The position numbers were made by a program, and so were the translations under genes. A stretch of DNA of 64,000 bases from Acidimicrobiia bacterium (lineage in GTDB: Bacteria; Actinomycetota; Acidimicrobiia; IMCC26256; JAMXLJ01), in the NCBI GenBank assembly GCA_024281095.1, contig JAMXLJ010000070.1, positions 41,730 through 105,729 on the forward strand, in the 5' to 3' direction. The first letter of the stretch is position 1. Every line of letters begins with the position of its first letter. Below the pieces are notes generated by a model that saw nothing but the letters and a program-made list of their open reading frames with translations, did not search any database and was not told where the DNA came from. Below, in pieces: positions 27,278-35,246 of this stretch.

Positions 27278-28171
27278 CTAGGGGGTTCGCGTCACCGTCT
27301 CGAACTCGGCGATCGAGTCGGCGACACGCGCAGGATCCTGCATCGGACCGAAGTGCCCCAGACCGGCGAACACCTCGAGACGGCCATGATGCAGTGCCTC
27401 GACGATCCGGCGCGCAAGTGCGGGAGGGATCGCATCGGTGAGCTCACCGCACGCGACGGTGGTCGGCGCGCCCACCTCGCGCAACCGCGCGAACACTCCG
27501 TTGCCCGGCCCCATCGCGTAGATCTCCGCTTCGTCTTCCGGGCTGCACTTCAACTCGACGCCGCCTTCGTGCGCGTCGCGAAAGCCATGCTGCACGTACG
27601 CGTGCAACGCGGCGGCGTCCAGCACGTCGAGCGGAGGCTTCGACGCGAAATTCCGTTCGGCTTCCTCCCGAGTCGGGAACCGGCTGCGCCGCCGGCGCGC
27701 ACCACGGGTCAACGGGTTGTCGAAGTCGGGCGGGAGTGGTTCGAGTACGGGGAACATGATCGGCTCGTAGCACCAGAGCCGCGCGTAGCGTCCCGGATGG
27801 TTGGCCTCGTCGAGAAGCAGCGCCGCGCCGCCCTTGGAGTGGCCGGCGGCGAGCAGACGGGGGTGACCGTCGAGGTCGAGATGGCGCGTGACGGCGTCGA
27901 CGTCGTGTGCGAACCCGTTCCAGTGATAGCCGTTGGGAGAGCGGCCGCTGTCGCCGTGGCCGCGGAAGTCGAACGACCACACGCGGTAGCCGCGCTCGAC
28001 CAGCCGTTCGGCCACGGGCGCCCAGGACAGGCCGTGGAAGCCGGTCGGGTGGGCGAGGAGAACCGGCACGCCGTCGCCACCCCATGCGTGGACCGCAATC
28101 GGGACCTCGCCGCTGCGGACGATCTCGGACTTCACGGTCGGCGCGGGCTCACGGTCGGCACGGTCGCGCAT
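27278..28171 (-). CDS. Alpha/beta hydrolase
   Basis: 297 residues with the alpha/beta hydrolase fold: oxyanion HPTGFHGLSW, FDFRGHGDSGRS, nucleophile elbow AAGHSKGGAALLL (Ser in GHSKG), a cap region, and a late His in GLGHFGPMQDP. It should hydrolyse an ester or related bond. The start is ambiguous between ATGs at 28171 and 28174; both overlap the ATG of the divergent SnoaL-like gene at 28173, so the two genes start within 5 bp of each other on opposite strands. Confidence 0.88.
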   Translation of the reverse strand: MRDRADREPAPTVKSEIVRSGEVPIAVHAWGGDGVPVLLAHPTGFHGLSWAPVAERLVERGYRVWSFDFRGHGDSGRSPNGYHWNGFAHDVDAVTRHLDLDGHPRLLAAGHSKGGAALLLDEANHPGRYARLWCYEPIMFPVLEPLPPDFDNPLTRGARRRRSRFPTREEAERNFASKPPLDVLDAAALHAYVQHGFRDAHEGGVELKCSPEDEAEIYAMGPGNGVFARLREVGAPTTVACGELTDAIPPALARRIVEALHHGRLEVFAGLGHFGPMQDPARVADSIAEFETVTRTP

Positions 28172-28172
28172 C

Positions 28173-28604
28173 ATGGCGCGCGACGATGAGCGGGTGGGAA
28201 CCGACCACGATGCGGTGGTGGCACTCAACGCGGCGTATTACGCGGCGTTCGAGGCCCGTGATCTCGACGCCATGGCCGACCTGTGGGAGCGCACGGAACG
28301 GGCCACCGTGACCCACCCCGGATGGCCCACGCTGCACGGCTGGGCAAAGGTCGCCGGTTCCTGGGACGCGATCTTCCGCAACACGCCGTACATCCAGTTC
28401 TTCCTCACGGACGAGCGGATCGACGTCAGCGGCGACACCGCCTGGGTCGTCGTCGAGGAGAACATTCTCCAGGCTGTCGGCGCGGGTGGCGCCGTCGAAC
28501 AACAGGAGTTGTCCGAGGCGCGTGTTGCGGCGATCAACGTGTTCGCCCGCACCGAGGGGCGTTGGCGGATGGTCGTGCACCACGCCTCGGCCGTCAACGT
28601 CTGA
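28173..28604 (+). CDS. SnoaL/NTF2-like small protein
   Basis: 143 residues with the cone-shaped NTF2 fold: helix LNAAYYAAFEARDLDAMADLWE, HPGWPTLHGWAKVAGSWDAIFRN, then strands ending VVHHASAVNV. Members act as small-molecule isomerases, hydrolases or binding proteins. No catalytic assignment is possible, though Trp and His residues typical of the YybH/SnoaL_3 group are present. The start codon overlaps that of the divergent hydrolase; no Shine-Dalgarno is evident. Confidence 0.8.
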   Translation: MARDDERVGTDHDAVVALNAAYYAAFEARDLDAMADLWERTERATVTHPGWPTLHGWAKVAGSWDAIFRNTPYIQFFLTDERIDVSGDTAWVVVEENILQAVGAGGAVEQQELSEARVAAINVFARTEGRWRMVVHHASAVNV

Positions 28605-28620
28605 ACCCGCGGCGCATCCG

Positions 28621-29787
28621 TCAGGTCACGGGCGACTGCTTCTTCGCCTTCTCTTCCGCGTGATCCTGGATCGCCTGCATGATCGACGTGGCGGCCTGGT
28701 TCACGAAGTAGCTGCCGCTACCCGTCACCCACTCGCACGACGCCGCGGGAGCCTCGAGCTGGTCCTGGAAGCGCGGCATCACGTACTGGGCGAACAACTC
28801 GAAGCTGTGCTTGGTCGCCTGAGGGTTCGCCCACTCGTGCCCGAAGAACAGGAACGTGCCGAAGCCGCCGCTCTGCTCGACGAGCGACTCGATCTTCGCA
28901 ATGGCGTCGTCCGGTGTGCCGATGACCGCGAACCCGTCGGCGTCGACATTCTCGATGATCTCGGCGGCGGTGTCGCCCCGCACGGGGCCGGCAGGCAACA
29001 CGTGGGTGAAGTACTTCGAGAACTCGACGATGCCGTACTCGACTTCGCGCCGCGCCTGCTCGCGCGTCTCCGCAAGATGCATCGGGCCGACGAGCCGCCA
29101 CTTGCGACGGTCCGCTTCGTGGCCGTGCTCCGTCGCGGTCTCGGACCACGCGTTCCAGTGCGTGCCGAGCGCGTCGAAGCCCTGCGCGGTCGTGGCCGCG
29201 ATCGACAGCAGACCTACACCGTGACGACCGGCCGCGACTGCGCCGGTGGGGGAGATCGAGGCCGCGACCGCGATGTCGAAGCACGGGTCGCTGTAGGGCC
29301 GGAGCTGCAGGCGCGCGTCGCGCAACGTGAACCATTCCGTTTCCATGGTCACGGTGTCACCACGCAGCAACCCCATGATGGCTTCGAGCCCCTCGTGCAT
29401 CCGCGGCCGTTGCTTCTCGGCCGGGATACCGAGCATGTGCGCGTCGGATGTGAGCTGCCCCGGCCCGCAGCCGAGCATGGCGCGGCCGCGTGTGAGATGG
29501 TCGAGCAACACCATGCGGTCGGCGAGCAACAGCGGATGGTGGTACGGCAGCGAGTTGACGCCGGTGCCGAGCTTGATGTGACGCGTGCGCTCGGCCGCGG
29601 TCGCGATGAACACCTCGGGCGAGGCGATGATCTCGTAGCCGGCGGAGTGGTGCTCGCCGATCCACACCTCGTCGAAGCCGAGCGCGTCGAGATGCTGGAT
29701 CAGGTCGAGATCGCGCTCCAACGCGAGAGTCGGGTTCTGGCCCGTCGGGTGGAACGGGGCGAGGAAGAGGCCGAATCGCATGCGCAT
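28621..29787 (-). CDS. Luciferase-like flavin-dependent monooxygenase
   Basis: 388 residues of the LLM family with an N-terminus of the flavin-monooxygenase type: MRMRFGLFLAPFHPTGQ, GFDEVWIGEHHSAGYEIIASPEVFIA and LGTGVNSLPYHHPL. The GPGQLTSDAHMLGI loop and SISPTGAVAAGRHG also match limonene-monooxygenase-like proteins. It likely uses FMNH2 and O2 on a hydrophobic substrate that cannot be named. ATG start. The 121 bp between it and the next upstream gene (29788-29908) hold only a weak -10-like TTGAAT 8 bases from the start. Confidence 0.87.
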   Translation of the reverse strand: MRMRFGLFLAPFHPTGQNPTLALERDLDLIQHLDALGFDEVWIGEHHSAGYEIIASPEVFIATAAERTRHIKLGTGVNSLPYHHPLLLADRMVLLDHLTRGRAMLGCGPGQLTSDAHMLGIPAEKQRPRMHEGLEAIMGLLRGDTVTMETEWFTLRDARLQLRPYSDPCFDIAVAASISPTGAVAAGRHGVGLLSIAATTAQGFDALGTHWNAWSETATEHGHEADRRKWRLVGPMHLAETREQARREVEYGIVEFSKYFTHVLPAGPVRGDTAAEIIENVDADGFAVIGTPDDAIAKIESLVEQSGGFGTFLFFGHEWANPQATKHSFELFAQYVMPRFQDQLEAPAASCEWVTGSGSYFVNQAATSIMQAIQDHAEEKAKKQSPVT

Positions 29788-29908
29788 GACTGCTCATTCA
29801 AGCATGGACTCGGTACGCGTCGACGGGGCAGAGGGCGCGATGCGGGCGTTCATGCGTGGAATTGTGTCGCTCAGCGACGCGGATCCACGCACGAACTCGT
29901 CGAGGCGG

Positions 29909-30613
29909 CTACGGCAGGTTGGCCTGAATCCACGCGTCGAGCGCGGGGCCGCTCTCGAAGCTGGTGATGAGCGCGTACCTGGGCTCTCTGCCGGTGTGGC
30001 ACACGACGTGCCAGAGGCGTTGGGTGTCGACGACGAAGCGGGAGCCGCGGTGCAACGGCACGCGCTGCTCGGTGGACGGGTCGGGAAGTCCGTCGGCACC
30101 CTGCTCCATCAACACCATGAAGCTGTCGGGGTTGTCCGTGAGCTCGAGCCACGCGCGCACGACCCATCCCTCGCCCGGTGGGTTGAACCGGTTGTTGTCG
30201 TCGCGGTGGATCTGGCGCAGCGACGTCTCGTAGTCCTGCGGCTCGAGCTTGATGATCCGCACCCGTCCGAAGTCGGCGCCGACCGACTCGACGTAGCGTG
30301 CGATCGTCGGAGACTTCACCGCGTTCGACGTGAACATGCCGCCCTTGTCCGGCCGTTCGTCGCCCGGCTTCCAGAAGCCGCGGCAGTCCAGCTCCCCGTC
30401 GGCCGTCGCGATGGGTGCGAAGTTGGTGTCGCCGCCACTCTTCCAGTCCATGTACTCGAGCGACAACCACTCGGGCTCCGGAATGGAGTCCTCGAAGTCG
30501 CGCAGCCTCACGAAGCCGTGTTCGTCGAAAACGGCGAGGCGCTCGTGCGGCGTGTCGAGCGGGATGTCGGTGGACCAGTGCGGCGTCGTCAGCAGCTCGT
30601 GGACCTGCACCAT
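29909..30613 (-). CDS. Putative Fe(II)/2-oxoglutarate-type oxygenase
   Basis: 234 residues. A double-stranded beta-helix type site is suggested by His136-Arg-Asp138 (QIHRDDNN), a downstream His in RLWHVVCH (202 or 206) and Arg212 (GREPRYALITSF), the facial triad and co-substrate arginine of aspartyl/asparaginyl-hydroxylase-like enzymes. I recognise the motif pattern, not a named family, and the substrate is unknown. ATG at 30613 with a leaderless-type TACACT 7 bases upstream. The next codon is GTG (30610), an alternative start. It follows the acyl-CoA dehydrogenase gene by 38 bp. Confidence 0.7.
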   Translation of the reverse strand: MVQVHELLTTPHWSTDIPLDTPHERLAVFDEHGFVRLRDFEDSIPEPEWLSLEYMDWKSGGDTNFAPIATADGELDCRGFWKPGDERPDKGGMFTSNAVKSPTIARYVESVGADFGRVRIIKLEPQDYETSLRQIHRDDNNRFNPPGEGWVVRAWLELTDNPDSFMVLMEQGADGLPDPSTEQRVPLHRGSRFVVDTQRLWHVVCHTGREPRYALITSFESGPALDAWIQANLP

Positions 30614-30620
30614 GAACACG

Positions 30621-30626
30621 AGTGTA
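30621..30626 (-). promoter_or_regulatory. Putative leaderless -10 element (TACACT)
   Basis: On the minus strand TACACT, 7 bases, then ATG at 30613. No Shine-Dalgarno. Confidence 0.45.
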
Positions 30627-30651
30627 CGGGCCGGGCCGGTGGGTTCCGTGG

Positions 30652-31890
30652 TCAGAAGTCGAAGTCGCCGGTGGCGGCGAGCACGTTGCCGTCGTTCGCG
30701 TAGGCCGCCCGGACGTTGCGGGCGATGAGGGCCTGGTGGACCTCGTCGGCGCCGTCGACCAGGCGCGCCGAGCGTGCGTGACGCAGCATCGACTCGAGCG
30801 GCGTGTCGGTGGAGTACCCCAGCGCGCCGTGCACCTGGATCGCGCGGTCGACCACTCGCCACAACGTGTTGGCGACGTGATGCTTCGCAAAACTGACTTC
30901 TTGGCGGAACGGCAGGCCGTGCTCGATCTTGTACGCGGCGTGCAGCACCATCAGCTTCGCCGAGTACAGCTCCATCGCGGAGTCGGCCATCATCCACTGG
31001 ATCGCCTGCTTGTCCGCGAGTGGTGCGCCGTGGAGCTCACGCTTCTCGGCTCGGTCGACGAGCAGCTCGAGCGCGCGCTCGATCTGACCGATCCAACGCA
31101 TGCAGTGCGCGAGGCGGGCCGGCCCGAGTCGGGCCTGACCGAGCAGGTGGCCGTTGCCCCGTCCACCGAGGATGTTCTCGTTCGCCACGCGCAGATCGGT
31201 AATGCGGACCTCGCAGTGGTTGCCGTGACCCGCCATCGTCTCGATGTCGCGCACGACCTCCCATCCGGGTGAGGGCAGGTCGACGATGAACGCCGTGTTC
31301 GATGCCTGGGGCGGGTCGGCGTCCGGGTCGGTCTTCGCGATCAAGATCGCGAACGAGGCGCCGCGCGCGCCGCTCGTGAACCACTTGTGCCCGTTGATCG
31401 CCCACTCGTCGCCGTCCTGCACCGCGAACGTACGGATTCCGGTCGGATCGGATCCGGCCACCTCGGGCTCGGTCATGGCGAAGCAGCTGCGAACGCGACC
31501 TTCGAGCAGGGGACGGAGGTACTTCTCCTTCTGCGTGTCGGTGGCGTGGTGCAGCAGCGTGTGCTGGTTGCCTTCGTCGGGCGCCTGCGCGTTGAGGATG
31601 AACGGACCGAAGTTCGTGCGCGCCGCCTCCGCCGACACGAACGCCATCGCGGTGATCGACAGGCCGAGGCCGCCCCACTCCTTCGGCATGTGCGGCAGCC
31701 ACACGTCCCACTCGTGGGCCTTCTGGCGCAGCTCCACGATCATCCGCACGACGTCCTTGCGGTCCGGAACACCGTCGGGCGCGTCCGCGTAGAGCTTCTC
31801 CTCGGCCGGGCGCACCTCGCTCTCCATGAAGTCGCGGACCCGCTGCCGGATCGCCTCGACGTCGGCCGGAAGCGTGAAATCGATGCTCAT
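30652..31890 (-). CDS. Acyl-CoA dehydrogenase
   Basis: 412 residues of the acyl-CoA dehydrogenase fold: MPKEWGGLGLS, FAMTEPEVAGSDPTGI (FAD/substrate loop), HKWFTSGARGA, and the C-terminal RVVDRAIQVHGALGYSTDTPLESMLRHARSARLVDGADEVH, which resembles the FadE/ACAD10-11 type. It should oxidise an unidentified acyl-CoA and feed ETF. The ATG at 31890 has GGAGGG 5 bases upstream and overlaps the stop of a 22-codon micro-ORF (ATGA); two such micro-ORFs precede it in tandem. Confidence 0.93.
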   Translation of the reverse strand: MSIDFTLPADVEAIRQRVRDFMESEVRPAEEKLYADAPDGVPDRKDVVRMIVELRQKAHEWDVWLPHMPKEWGGLGLSITAMAFVSAEAARTNFGPFILNAQAPDEGNQHTLLHHATDTQKEKYLRPLLEGRVRSCFAMTEPEVAGSDPTGIRTFAVQDGDEWAINGHKWFTSGARGASFAILIAKTDPDADPPQASNTAFIVDLPSPGWEVVRDIETMAGHGNHCEVRITDLRVANENILGGRGNGHLLGQARLGPARLAHCMRWIGQIERALELLVDRAEKRELHGAPLADKQAIQWMMADSAMELYSAKLMVLHAAYKIEHGLPFRQEVSFAKHHVANTLWRVVDRAIQVHGALGYSTDTPLESMLRHARSARLVDGADEVHQALIARNVRAAYANDGNVLAATGDFDF

Positions 31891-31955
31891 GGCTCCCTCC
31901 GTTCCGTCGTGCCGGGCATCCGCCCACTCCTGCACTCCGTCCGCACGGTGCTCAT
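31887..31955 (-). CDS. Micro-ORF 2: 22-residue leader peptide coupled to the acyl-CoA dehydrogenase
   Basis: ATG at 31955, 22 codons, TGA overlapping the dehydrogenase ATG (ATGA). The peptide begins MSTVRTEC and ends TTERREP. Its own ATG has GGAGGGAGCT upstream and overlaps the stop of micro-ORF 1. The last codons (CGG AGG GAG CCA TGA) double as the Shine-Dalgarno of the next gene. Start-to-start distances are exactly 65 bases for both steps. No known function; probably a coupling device or a duplicated start region. Confidence 0.5.
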   Translation of the reverse strand: MSTVRTECRSGRMPGTTERREP

Positions 31956-32020
31956 AGCTCCCTCCGCAGCGCCCTCTCGGCCGTCCGGCCAGGGCGCTGC
32001 TCCGTCCGCACGGTGCTCAT
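31952..32020 (-). CDS. Micro-ORF 1: 22-residue leader peptide, tandem copy
   Basis: ATG at 32020, 22 codons, TGA overlapping the ATG of micro-ORF 2. The peptide begins MSTVRTEQ and ends ALRREL. The first seven residues are identical to micro-ORF 2 and the 3' end again encodes RRE with the embedded GGAGGGAG. There is no Shine-Dalgarno before this ATG, but AACACT lies 7 bases upstream, with TTGACC of the palindromic operator 18 bases further up as -35, so the transcript may begin at this ATG. Confidence 0.45.
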   Translation of the reverse strand: MSTVRTEQRPGRTAERALRREL

Positions 32021-32040
32021 AGCGGCGAGTGTTCCGTCGG

Positions 32041-32058
32041 CTTGACCGGGTGGTCAAG
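32041..32058. promoter_or_regulatory. Palindromic operator between acyl-CoA dehydrogenase and alcohol dehydrogenase
   Basis: CTTGACCGGGTGGTCAAG has perfect 7-bp arms CTTGACC/GGTCAAG around GGGT. On either strand TTGACC can serve as a -35: leftward with AACACT as -10 before micro-ORF 1, rightward with GAAGCT as -10 before the alcohol dehydrogenase. It matches the 9584-9601 site at 15 of 18 positions. One regulator could therefore control both divergent genes. Confidence 0.6.
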
Positions 32059-32076
32059 CGGGGCGAAGCTCGTCTC

Positions 32077-33132
32077 ATGCTGGCAGCGGTCGCCCGAGGG
32101 CAACGTCTGGCCGTCGAAGAACTGCCTGAGCCGGTGCTCGACAGCGGTGACGCGCTGGTCGCCGTGCGCGCGTGTGGCATTTGCGGGTCCGACCTCCATG
32201 CCCTGCGGCACGGCTCGAACATGAAGGCGATGATGGAGGCCACGGGCCAGCCGAGCCGGTTCGACCCCGACCGCGGCTACGTGATGGGTCACGAGTACGC
32301 GGTGGAGGTGCTCGAGCTCGGCCCCGACACGGCCGGCGTTCCCGTCAAGCCGGGCGAACTCGTGGTTTCGATGCCGGCCGCGCTCGGTCCGTCGGGTATC
32401 GAGCCGATCGGATACTCCAACAGCTACGGCGGCGGCTACGCAGAGCGGATGCGGGTCACCGCGGGCATGTGCCTGAAGGTGCCCGACGGCCTCGACGCGC
32501 GCCGGGCCGCGTTGACCGAGCCGATGGCGGTCGGGCGTCACGCGGTGAACAAGTCGCGTGTGAAATCGGGCGAGAGCGCACTCGTGCTCGGGTGCGGGCC
32601 CATCGGCCTCGCGGTGATCGCGTCACTCACGTCACTCGGGGTCGAGCCGATCATCGCGGCTGATTTCTCCCCGCGACGTCGCGCCCTCGCCGCACTGCTC
32701 GGGGCGCACGAGGTCGTCGACCCCGCGAGCGAACCCGCGATCGACGTGTGGCGGCGTGTCGACGGCGGCCGGCATCCGCTCGTCATGTTCGAGGCCGTCG
32801 GTGTGCCCGGCATGCTCGAAGCCGTGATGCGCGACGCGCCGCCGCAGACTCGCGTCCTCGTCGTCGGCGTGTGCATGGAAGCCGATCGCATCCAACCGAT
32901 GATGGGCATCGTGAAGGAGCTCGAGCTCGTCTTCGCGTTCGGCTACGACCCGCTGGAGTTCCAGGGCACGCTCGAGGCGATCGCGGACGGAACGTTGACG
33001 GTCGACCCGCTCATCACGGGGGTGGTCGGTGTCGAGGGTGTTCCCGCCGCGTTCGACGCGCTCGCCGATCCCGAGGATCACGTCAAGATCCTCGTCGAGC
33101 CGGGCGGCCCCGCGGTCCCGGCCGCGGTCTGA
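32077..33132 (+). CDS. Zinc-dependent alcohol dehydrogenase-like MDR protein
   Basis: 351 residues of the zinc MDR family. Catalytic zinc site residues are Cys36 (GICGSDLH), His72-Glu73 (MGHEYAVEV) and a later Glu (LTEPMAVGRHA); the cofactor loop is LGCGPIGLAVIA. The structural-zinc loop of four cysteines is missing: that region reads SNMKAMMEATGQPSRFDPDRG. This resembles threonine/sorbitol-dehydrogenase-like actinobacterial MDRs of unknown substrate. It has no clear Shine-Dalgarno and starts about 19 bases from the operator, consistent with a short or absent leader. Confidence 0.9.
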   Translation: MLAAVARGQRLAVEELPEPVLDSGDALVAVRACGICGSDLHALRHGSNMKAMMEATGQPSRFDPDRGYVMGHEYAVEVLELGPDTAGVPVKPGELVVSMPAALGPSGIEPIGYSNSYGGGYAERMRVTAGMCLKVPDGLDARRAALTEPMAVGRHAVNKSRVKSGESALVLGCGPIGLAVIASLTSLGVEPIIAADFSPRRRALAALLGAHEVVDPASEPAIDVWRRVDGGRHPLVMFEAVGVPGMLEAVMRDAPPQTRVLVVGVCMEADRIQPMMGIVKELELVFAFGYDPLEFQGTLEAIADGTLTVDPLITGVVGVEGVPAAFDALADPEDHVKILVEPGGPAVPAAV

Positions 33133-33143
33133 TTCGGCGTTCC

Positions 33144-33182
33144 GGCGTCACTTCGCCGCGACTGTGCGCGTGAAGTGACGCC
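33144..33182. terminator. 11-bp perfect inverted repeat between convergent genes
   Basis: GGCGTCACTTC (33144-33154) and GAAGTGACGCC (33172-33182) enclose a 17-base loop in which CGCG/CGCG can pair further. Placed between the alcohol dehydrogenase stop and the convergent flavoprotein stop, it is a good bidirectional terminator candidate. On the minus strand the loop edges (TTCACGCG and CGGCGAA) resemble those at 7639-7679. Confidence 0.55.
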
Positions 33183-33190
33183 AGAGTCGA

Positions 33191-34408
33191 TCAGTGCTCG
33201 CGGTATGCGCCGGCGGCCGTGAACATGCCGGGCGACCACCGACCCGGCGTGCCGGCGATCGCGCGGGGATAGTCCTCGAACATCCAGCGGCCGAAGTTGC
33301 GGCGGGTCCACCGCGTGAGCGACACCGCGCGCACCGCGCCGCGCGCAGCGAACGGTGAGCCGAGGACGCGCTGGAGCACCGCCGCGAACCGCAAGTCCGT
33401 TCCGAGCGCCCGCATGACCGACCGCTCGTAACGGCGGCGTACATCGGCGCGATCACCACCGCGTGCGATCGCCGATACGGCGAGCTCTCCCGTTTCCAGA
33501 GCCTGCGCGATCCCTTCGCCCGTGAGCGGGTCGACGACCGACGCCGCGTCGCCGGTGAAGAGCACGGGCCCGTGCGCGAGGCGCGACGCGTCGAGCGCGC
33601 TCGGGATCGGCCACGCGCGGTGCGGCGCCTCGGGACGGGCCGCGTCGCCGAGCGCGGCGCGCAAGCCGGCGCGCTGGAGAAGATCGGGCCACAGCGCACG
33701 GAGCTGCTTCCCGCTCACGCCGGGCCCGCGCAGCACACCGAAACCGACGTTGGCCCGTCCGCCCGGCAGCGGGAAGGCCCACGCGTATCCCGGAAGCAGG
33801 TCCGGCTCGAAGACCACCCACAGCCGCGGGTCGTCGACGCCGGCGAAGTACTGCCGTACCGCGTGCCATGTGCCGAGGTCCGGCTCGCGACCGCCAGCGA
33901 CAGCCCGCCGCGTCGGTGAGTAGTGCCCGTCGGCCGCTACGACCCAGTGGGTCTCCAGTGCGTCGTCTCCGGTGACCGAGACCGTGACCGGGTCGCGGTC
34001 ACCGCCGTCGACGCCGTGCACGGCGGACAACGCGACGCCCTCTCTCACGTCGACGCCGCGACGGCGGGCAAGCGCAACGAGGGCGGCGTCGAGCTCCGTG
34101 CGTGGCACGACGGCTGCGTACACACCGCGGTCGGGCATGGGCAGCGTGACCCGTCGCCCGCTCGGCGACACCAGCACCGCCTCGGAGACGACCCCGACCG
34201 AGGGCAGCGCCGACAGTTCGAGCCCGAGCCGTTCCAGGCCTCTCAGCGCGGCAGTGGTGAGCCCGTCGCCACAGGTCTTGTCACGCGGGAAGGTCGCCTT
34301 GTCGACGACCACGACGTCGAGGCCGGCGTCATGCGCATGGAGCGCGGTGGAGATGCCGGCCGGGCCGGCGCCGACGACGACGAGGTCGTGAGGGCGGCGG
34401 CGCTGCAT
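33191..34408 (-). CDS. Geranylgeranyl-reductase-family flavoprotein
   Basis: About 405 residues. The N-terminal FAD-binding GAGPAG follows MQRRRPHDLVVV, then DKATFPRDKTCGDGL, a block typical of geranylgeranyl reductases and related FAD enzymes, GYAWAFPLPGGRANVGFG, and the second FAD motif VLFTGDAASVVDPLTGEGI. Family members reduce isoprenoid double bonds in quinones, lipids or chlorophyll. In actinobacteria a menaquinone reductase (MenJ-like) role is plausible. Start uncertain between ATGs at 34408 and 34420. It is divergent from the conservon cluster. Confidence 0.88.
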   Translation of the reverse strand: MQRRRPHDLVVVGAGPAGISTALHAHDAGLDVVVVDKATFPRDKTCGDGLTTAALRGLERLGLELSALPSVGVVSEAVLVSPSGRRVTLPMPDRGVYAAVVPRTELDAALVALARRRGVDVREGVALSAVHGVDGGDRDPVTVSVTGDDALETHWVVAADGHYSPTRRAVAGGREPDLGTWHAVRQYFAGVDDPRLWVVFEPDLLPGYAWAFPLPGGRANVGFGVLRGPGVSGKQLRALWPDLLQRAGLRAALGDAARPEAPHRAWPIPSALDASRLAHGPVLFTGDAASVVDPLTGEGIAQALETGELAVSAIARGGDRADVRRRYERSVMRALGTDLRFAAVLQRVLGSPFAARGAVRAVSLTRWTRRNFGRWMFEDYPRAIAGTPGRWSPGMFTAAGAYREH

Positions 34409-34525
34409 GAGGCCGACCATACCGGCCGGCCGGCCGATCTCACGCTGTGCGGCGCCAGTGCCCCTCGAGTTCACGAACCGCACTCAAGAACGGGGTCGCC
34501 GTGCGCCGATGACCACTCGCGATGA

Positions 34526-34535
34526 GGAGAGGACG
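34526..34535 (+). promoter_or_regulatory. Shine-Dalgarno that selects the GTG start at 34542
   Basis: A purine-rich GGAGAGGACG run lies 6-9 bases before the GTG at 34542 and is too far downstream to serve the ATG at 34509. Confidence 0.5.
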
Positions 34536-34541
34536 ATCGTC

Positions 34542-35246
34542 GTGACGAGCACGCCCCTTGTCGACGCGCCGGCGCCGTCGATCCCGCACGTCGACGGGCG
34601 CATCCTTCGCATCACCGACGGCACCCTGACGGTCGACGACATGCTGCGGTTCGCGGGCAGGAGCGCGTACACGGGCGCCGTCCGGGTCGAGGCCGCGAGC
34701 ACCGGTGAGATCGTCGTCGACGGCGGGCGTGTGGTCGGAGCGAGCCTCCGCGGCGGCGTCCAGTTCGACGACGTGCTCGCGCGCCGGGCCGGGCCGGACC
34801 CGTCGCCCGAGGCAATAGCCGCCACCGTGCTCGAGCACGTCGTCGACGTGCTGCTCGAGCTCGAGCTGGCGAGCACGGGCACGACCACGCTCGAGCTCGC
34901 GGGCGGCGCGGCCGTGCCTCTGGCGAACGGCGTGGGCCTCGACGTCGAGCGGGTGCTCGACGCGAAGCACGACCGGCTACGCGAGTGGAAGCACATCGCG
35001 GCGCGCATGCCGGCCGCGAGCTCGACGTTGACGCTCGCCGCGAACCTCCCGCCCGACCCGATCACCATCGACGGCGACGACTGGCGGGTGCTCTCCGCCG
35101 TGCGCGACGGCGCGACGGTTGCGCGCGTCGTGCGCGCCGTCGGGATCGGTGCGTTCTGCGCGTGCCGCTCCGTACTGCGTCTGCTCGACGCCGGCGCGCT
35201 CGAAGTGGCCACGGAGCATTCCGCGCTCGACAGGGAGACATCGTGA
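34542..35246 (+). CDS. DUF4388 (PATAN)-domain protein heading a conservon cluster
   Basis: 234 residues from the GTG at 34542, which has GAGGAGAGGA about 9 bases upstream; an ATG at 34509 is in frame but lacks one. The N-terminal ~110 residues match DUF4388/PATAN: RITDGTLTVDDMLRFAGRSAYTGAVRVEAASTGEIVVDGGRVVGASL. The C-terminal part (about 150-230) looks like a winged-helix region (LSAVRDGATVARVVRAVGIGAFCACRSVLRLLDAGAL). PATAN domains occur in bacterial two-component and GTPase signalling. The stop overlaps the next start by 4 bases (GTGA), so it is cotranslated with the sensor kinase. Confidence 0.75.
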   Translation: MTSTPLVDAPAPSIPHVDGRILRITDGTLTVDDMLRFAGRSAYTGAVRVEAASTGEIVVDGGRVVGASLRGGVQFDDVLARRAGPDPSPEAIAATVLEHVVDVLLELELASTGTTTLELAGGAAVPLANGVGLDVERVLDAKHDRLREWKHIAARMPAASSTLTLAANLPPDPITIDGDDWRVLSAVRDGATVARVVRAVGIGAFCACRSVLRLLDAGALEVATEHSALDRETS

